NCBI GenBank assembly: GCA_016932045.1
Contig: JAFGDO010000017.1
Coordinates: 1 to 32,658 of the forward strand
Origin: Candidatus Dojkabacteria bacterium
GTDB taxonomy: Bacteria > Patescibacteriota > Dojkabacteria > JAHIVN01
Direction: 5' to 3'
DNA length: 32,658 nt
Part shown: positions 28,630-32,658 of the stretch, in pieces
How positions within the stretch are numbered: position 1 is the first letter of the stretch
Layout: each line of letters starts with the position of its first letter
Position numbers and translations under genes: made by a program
The notes under the pieces: model-generated
The model's input: only the letters and a program-made list of their open reading frames with translations
The model's database searches: none
Told to the model about the DNA's origin: nothing

Positions 28630-28791
28630 CTCTATCAAATCGAAGATTTGCCAGTAAATATCTGGCAGGATGAGAACCCGGTACGAGTTCGCTCAATGAG
28701 ACTTGAACTTTTCAAATGAAGTACAGAAAAGTTCAAAGTCGAATTAGTCCACCGATTTTTTCCCGCGTAGGCGGGAATACTGCCCCCTGGA
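28618..28791. repeat. Direct repeat of tRNA-Tyr 3' end flanking a hairpin-rich segment
   Basis: CTGCCCCCTGGA at 28618-28629 and 28780-28791; four inverted repeats between them. Confidence 0.55.
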
Positions 28792-28895
28792 TTACGCTGA
28801 ACGTGAGGATCTCGCTCAACACAACATGACAACTCCCCCAACCTCACCCAGAAAGACTAAGAGAAAAAACATATAGTTACTTTTTAAGAAAAACC

Positions 28896-29138
28896 ATGTA
28901 CTGTATCTACGTTCTTCATAGCCTTAAAGATGGTAAACTTTATACTGGCTACACCGAAAATCTCCAAAGCCGAATAAAAGCTCATGAAGGTGGATTTGTA
29001 AGATCTACGAAATACCATAGCCACTTCAAGCTTATCCACTACGAAACTTTTATCTATAGAAAGGATGCAAAACGACGAGAGCTATATTTGAAAGGTGGAA
29101 ACGGGAAGAAGAAGCTTGAAATAATGTTAAGAGATTAA
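28896..29138 (+). CDS. GIY-YIG domain nuclease (UPF0213-like)
   Basis: 80 aa; CIYVLHSLKDGKLYTGYTENLQSRIKAHEGG. Confidence 0.92.
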   Translation: MYCIYVLHSLKDGKLYTGYTENLQSRIKAHEGGFVRSTKYHSHFKLIHYETFIYRKDAKRRELYLKGGNGKKKLEIMLRD

Positions 29139-29232
29139 TTTAGAAGACACAAATGGAAGAAATAAATTCTATTAAAATTTGCCATAACTACCAAAAACTA
29201 TATAATTCCTCTATAATCTTTATTTCTAAAAA

Positions 29233-29688
29233 ATGAAGAACATCTTTGAGATTATCTGTAAAAAGTGTGTGGGGAAATGCTGCAAAACAACTATATTCCT
29301 TACTCAAAAAGACATTGATAGACTAGAAAAGTATAAGGAAAAGTTTAGATTGATCCCTATGGAGAAAGATATGAAAGCACCCCCAGGATATATGGATCTG
29401 GTTGAAGGAAGTTGCCCTTTTCTTGAAGAAGAAAAAGGCTGCACACTGAGGCACGAAGAAAAACCATTTGACTGCAGGGTATTTCCTCTAGCTTTTATTT
29501 ACAAAGCTGGAGAAACAAAATTCTATCTCAATAAGAAGTGTCCCTACTATGATGAAATACCAGAGGAATGGATTCACAAGACAAAAATCTGGGCACAAGA
29601 AGAACTCAAAAATTGGTCTGAAGATGAAAAGCTTGCTTTCAGTAAAATGATAGAACGATACCAATCCAAACAGCTTATTCCTGTATGA
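29233..29688 (+). CDS. YkgJ-type cysteine cluster protein
   Basis: 151 aa; CKKCVGKCCK...LTQKDIDRL...CPFLEEEKGCTLRHEEKPFDCRVFPL. Confidence 0.85.
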   Translation: MKNIFEIICKKCVGKCCKTTIFLTQKDIDRLEKYKEKFRLIPMEKDMKAPPGYMDLVEGSCPFLEEEKGCTLRHEEKPFDCRVFPLAFIYKAGETKFYLNKKCPYYDEIPEEWIHKTKIWAQEELKNWSEDEKLAFSKMIERYQSKQLIPV

Positions 29689-29703
29689 AAATGTTACAAA
29701 GCC

Positions 29704-30177
29704 ATGAAAATCCTTGCCTACACATTCTACTCTGCACCGTTTAAGGAACAACTTCAAGACTTATTTGGAGATCTTTTTGTATTGAAAAAACTTACTCATG
29801 ACCTTCCCAAACTTCTCAGCCAAGTATTAGAACAGAAACCAGACTATTTAATTGGAGTTGCAAAATTCGGATATCGTTCACAATATGAGTCCGTTGCAAT
29901 TAACCAATTTCACAAAAATAAAAAGGTATCAAAAACAGGACCTTTCAAGTATAAACTTTTTATACCAAAATCAAAAAACTCCGTCATAAAAGTTGCCCAA
30001 AGACCATCTGATTCTTTCTGCAACTGGACAATGTATAAGATTAGCCACCTAATACAAGAAGAGAAATTAAAGACAAAATTAATCTTTGTACATTTAAATT
30101 CAAAACAGCTAACTCTTATCAAAGAACTTTTACAATTATTAAGAAAGAATGAAAATACTAAGAGCAATAAAAATTAA
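29704..30177 (+). CDS. Divergent pyroglutamyl-peptidase (C15)-like protein
   Basis: 157 aa; YESVAIN (Glu), SFCNWTMYKI (Cys), LIFVHLN (His) in C15 order. Confidence 0.5.
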   Translation: MKILAYTFYSAPFKEQLQDLFGDLFVLKKLTHDLPKLLSQVLEQKPDYLIGVAKFGYRSQYESVAINQFHKNKKVSKTGPFKYKLFIPKSKNSVIKVAQRPSDSFCNWTMYKISHLIQEEKLKTKLIFVHLNSKQLTLIKELLQLLRKNENTKSNKN

Positions 30178-30625
30178 TGCAGATAAATATTCAGTCGTTA
30201 AGTGGTTTAAATCTCTAAGCAGTTCCCCTGAGCTTTATAGGTTCGACTCACACCAAGGAATTTATCCACAAAAAGGCAAGATCGATCAGCCTGGAGCAAT
30301 TTTTGAAACTCGGGAAAAATTTTTATTCCTATTTATTAAGCTCAAATTCCAGACTATCAGAATAGTTGAAGATAAAGAGTTCATCTTTAGGCTTATTCGC
30401 CCCTTCTCTTTTCTTGATATTTATGGAAATTTTGAATACGAAGATTACTCTCCCAATTATATTACTCTTAAACTAAAAACTTTCCACAAGAATAATGACG
30501 GAAATGTTTTTAAGTCATTACTGGCCTCACTACTTTTTTACACCCCTATACGAATTCTTATATCAGGTCAACTTACAAAAGAACTTACTTTCATAAAGAA
30601 TAGCATAGAAAAGAATCTCAGTTAA
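30149..30625 (+). CDS. Hypothetical protein, overlaps the preceding gene
   Basis: 158 aa ORF on the same strand, 29-nt overlap with the upstream ORF. Confidence 0.6.
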   Translation: MKILRAIKINADKYSVVKWFKSLSSSPELYRFDSHQGIYPQKGKIDQPGAIFETREKFLFLFIKLKFQTIRIVEDKEFIFRLIRPFSFLDIYGNFEYEDYSPNYITLKLKTFHKNNDGNVFKSLLASLLFYTPIRILISGQLTKELTFIKNSIEKNLS

Positions 30626-30717
30626 TTACTCAGACTACTGTTTGCCAAATCTTTCTAATATAATATAATTCAATGTGTTGTTCCTTAAATCACAAAGTAC
30701 ATAGCTACAAAGCCGAG

Positions 30718-30794
30718 ATAGCTCCCCGTAAAATTCCTTCAGAATATACGGGGCAAGCAGATAAATTAAATCGCGGCTAATGCCGAGATAGCTC
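30718..30794 (+). repeat. ~70-bp tRNA-associated hairpin element, copy 2
   Basis: GCCGAGATAGCTC at 30712-30724 and 30782-30794 flank hairpin CCCCGTA...TACGGGG (30724-30753). Confidence 0.7.
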
Positions 30795-30858
30795 AGATGG
30801 TTAGAGCGCACCCATGGTAAGGGTGAGGTCCCGGGTTCGATTCCCGGTCTCGGCTCCA
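30782..30858 (+). tRNA. tRNA-Thr(GGT), CCA encoded
   Basis: Acceptor GCCGAGA/TCTCGGC, anticodon CACCC-ATGGTAA-GGGTG, CCGGG-TTCGATT-CCCGG, 3' TCCA. Confidence 0.95.
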
Positions 30859-30872
30859 GTTATACACGCGCA

Positions 30873-31430
30873 ATGGAAACGATACAACCAACTCCAAGAC
30901 GAAGACTTTATCAGTCTATTACCTCGGAAATAGAAGGTGATAAAAGAAGTTCTTCACCAAACATTGATGATCTTCCAGACGTTTCTCTCCCAGAAAGTCT
31001 TACTTTGGAAATGCAACCGCATGATTGGGAAGCTTGGTTAGGCGATCCTCCAGTTTTGCGGGACTCAGGAGCAGTACGAATATATATACCTAATCCCGAA
31101 GACCCCACACAATTTCTCGCATCAGCTAAAATCCATATAACGGCTGTAAGTTCTCCAACAGGCCAAATTTATAGATTCCTTGTCGGTGACAATTTTGCTG
31201 TCCGAGAAAATCTCCGCAACCGGGGCATTGGCTCTTATATACAAAGATCCCTTCAAGAAATGGTAGTTGATCTTGGAATTGATGCATTTATTGCCGAAGT
31301 AGGTCCTGCAAAGATAGCCGGTGCTAGAAGACATGAGTTCTACAAAAGAAACGGCTTTACTATTCTTGAAGCAGGAACTGGTGACAGAGGGATGTGTGCT
31401 ATTTATTGGCTTAATCCTCATAAGTACTAG
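30873..31430 (+). CDS. GNAT family N-acetyltransferase
   Basis: 185 aa; FAVRENLRNRGIGSYIQRSLQE acetyl-CoA motif, HEFYKRNGFTILEAG. Confidence 0.8.
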   Translation: METIQPTPRRRLYQSITSEIEGDKRSSSPNIDDLPDVSLPESLTLEMQPHDWEAWLGDPPVLRDSGAVRIYIPNPEDPTQFLASAKIHITAVSSPTGQIYRFLVGDNFAVRENLRNRGIGSYIQRSLQEMVVDLGIDAFIAEVGPAKIAGARRHEFYKRNGFTILEAGTGDRGMCAIYWLNPHKY

Positions 31431-31517
31431 AGTATTTTTCGAATTCACATCGTCCCCTAATTAATGTAAAATTAAGAACAGTTCAAATTTAAATCTTTAA
31501 CCTTATATCTACTTAAC

Positions 31518-32249
31518 ATGCAAATCGAAGGACGTAATCCCGTTACTGAGGCATTAAAATCAGATAGAAAGATTTCAGTAATTTACATACAAAATACCAC
31601 AACGGGTTCTGATAAAATTCGTGAAATAATATCTATGGCCAATAAGAAAGGAATACGCATCCGAAAAATCGGCAAGAACCACCTAGCAAAAATTACAAAG
31701 ACAAAAAATCATCAGGGAATTATTGCCAGTGTGAGATATGAATTCAACTCATTAAGAGATATACTCGAAAAACAATACGCCGAGAATAAAGACCCCTTTT
31801 TTGTGCTCATAAATGAAGTTCTTTACCAGCACAATCTTGGAGCAATCATCAGAACGGCAGAATGCGCTGGCTGCAGTGGAGTTATAATTCCAAAGAAAAC
31901 ACAACTAACTGAAAATGCAATCAGAACCTCAATGGGGGCAACTGAACATATTCCTGTTATAAAAGAGAATTTGTTCAACGCAATGAAATTACTCAAGGCG
32001 GAAGGGATCAGAATCATAGCCCTTGAGGCAACAGGAAAAGAAACAATTTATGATGAGAACTTAAAAGGACCAGTAGCAATAGTTATTGGAGGTGAGCATA
32101 GTGGAGTAACAAAATCTATACTTCCAAAATGCGATAAAGTACTAAGGATACCTTTATTAGGTAAAATAAATTCTTTAAATATGAGTAATGCTGCAGCAAT
32201 AATATTATTTGAAAAAGTACGTCAGGAAATAGTAAAATCTAAGGACTGA
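31518..32249 (+). CDS. rlmB: TrmH/SpoU-family rRNA (guanosine-2'-O-)-methyltransferase
   Basis: 243 aa; IEGRNPVTEALKS, HNLGAIIRTAECAG, VIGGEHSGVTKSI, IPLLGKINSLNMSNAAAI. Confidence 0.92.
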   Translation: MQIEGRNPVTEALKSDRKISVIYIQNTTTGSDKIREIISMANKKGIRIRKIGKNHLAKITKTKNHQGIIASVRYEFNSLRDILEKQYAENKDPFFVLINEVLYQHNLGAIIRTAECAGCSGVIIPKKTQLTENAIRTSMGATEHIPVIKENLFNAMKLLKAEGIRIIALEATGKETIYDENLKGPVAIVIGGEHSGVTKSILPKCDKVLRIPLLGKINSLNMSNAAAIILFEKVRQEIVKSKD

Positions 32250-32296
32250 CTTTCTAGAATGAGTGAATTCGATTTTAATATGTTAATTTAATAATC

Positions 32297-32467
32297 ATGG
32301 CAAAAAAAGGCAATAGACTCGTAGTTTTGCTTGAATGTGAAAAGTGCAAGGCCAGAAACTACTCAACAGTCATAAACAGGGTCAACCAAAGAGAAAAAAA
32401 GTTAAAGGTAAAAAAGCACTGTAAGCAATGCAAGAGCCACACAATGCATAATATGGTCAAAATCTAG
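32297..32467 (+). CDS. rpmG: 50S ribosomal protein bL33 (not in ORF track, 56 aa)
   Basis: Manual translation MAKKGNRLVVLLECEKCKARNYSTVINRVNQREKKLKVKKHCKQCKSHTMHNMVKI*; two CxxC knuckles. Confidence 0.92.
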   Translation: MAKKGNRLVVLLECEKCKARNYSTVINRVNQREKKLKVKKHCKQCKSHTMHNMVKI

Positions 32468-32518
32468 CAGATAAAAGTTTCTTCGTTACTCAGTCTTTGT
32501 CCATTGCTAATCGGTTAT

Positions 32519-32552
32519 AGGTCTGTAGTGTTAATGGTAGCATAACGGTCTC
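32519..32552 (+). pseudogene. tRNA 5' half (tRNA-Trp-like), diverging at the anticodon loop
   Basis: gtagtgttaatggtagcataacggtctc matches the downstream tRNA-Trp with 2 differences, then diverges. Confidence 0.6.
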
Positions 32553-32618
32553 TCCTAGAGCAATCTTTCTCACAAAGTGAGATTAGATGTTCAGGATTCT
32601 GTAAGACTAAAACTTTGA

Positions 32619-32658
32619 AGGAGCGTAGTGTCAATGGTAGCACAACGGTCTCCAAAAC
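32619..32658 (+). tRNA. tRNA-Trp(CCA), truncated by window end
   Basis: aggagcgtagtgtcaatggtagcacaacggtctccaaaac; anticodon loop CTCCAAA; follows rpmG as in the common rpmG-tRNA-Trp-secE arrangement. Confidence 0.8.

Noticed and set aside
28755-28777. CCCGC-GTAG-GCGGG hairpin as a Rho-independent terminator for tRNA-Tyr
   Set aside because: The T-run precedes rather than follows the stem on the plus strand, and an A-run follows it on the minus strand, so neither orientation fits.
28635-28847. Minus-strand ORF encoding MRLGELSCCVERD...GGSIPAYAGKN..., whose SIPAYAG-type peptide recalls translated CRISPR repeats
   Set aside because: Spurious frame over the hairpin-rich segment; only one CCCGCGTAGGCGGG hairpin is present, with no repeat-spacer periodicity and no cas genes, so no CRISPR array is called.
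1-32658. Alternative genetic code (UGA recoded), as in some CPR lineages
   Set aside because: All conserved genes are full length under standard stop usage, and UGA ends recognisable genes such as rlmB.

Overview
The window looks like an AT-rich bacterial chromosome segment with compact gene packing, plausibly from the Candidate Phyla Radiation/Patescibacteria; that placement is an inference from gene content. About 23 kb is almost entirely minus-strand housekeeping genes: an eIF2B-like/R15P-isomerase family protein, a beta-CASP nuclease, CCA transferase, recR, ybaB, dnaX, rpsU, rseP, frr, tsf, rpsB, a phosphoribosyltransferase, topA, dprA, mrdA-mreD-mreC-mreB, rpmB and a histidine kinase/response regulator pair. 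A divergent MacB-like ABC transporter follows. From about 26.2 kb to the end is a mosaic accessory/tRNA region. It holds tRNA-Thr(TGT), tRNA-Tyr(GTA), tRNA-Thr(GGT), rlmB, rpmG (absent from the ORF track) and a tRNA-Trp(CCA) cut by the window edge. The strongest unexplained signal is around these tRNAs: (i) a 164-bp near-palindromic element with a 19-bp continuous outer stem; (ii) a ~70-bp hairpin element present twice, each time immediately 5' of a tRNA-Thr-type 5' end with ATAGCTC duplicated; (iii) tRNA 5' halves that diverge at the anticodon loop, lying just upstream of intact tRNAs; (iv) a 12-bp copy of the tRNA-Tyr 3' end flanking a hairpin-rich segment. No CRISPR array, rRNA, transposase or integrase gene was seen.
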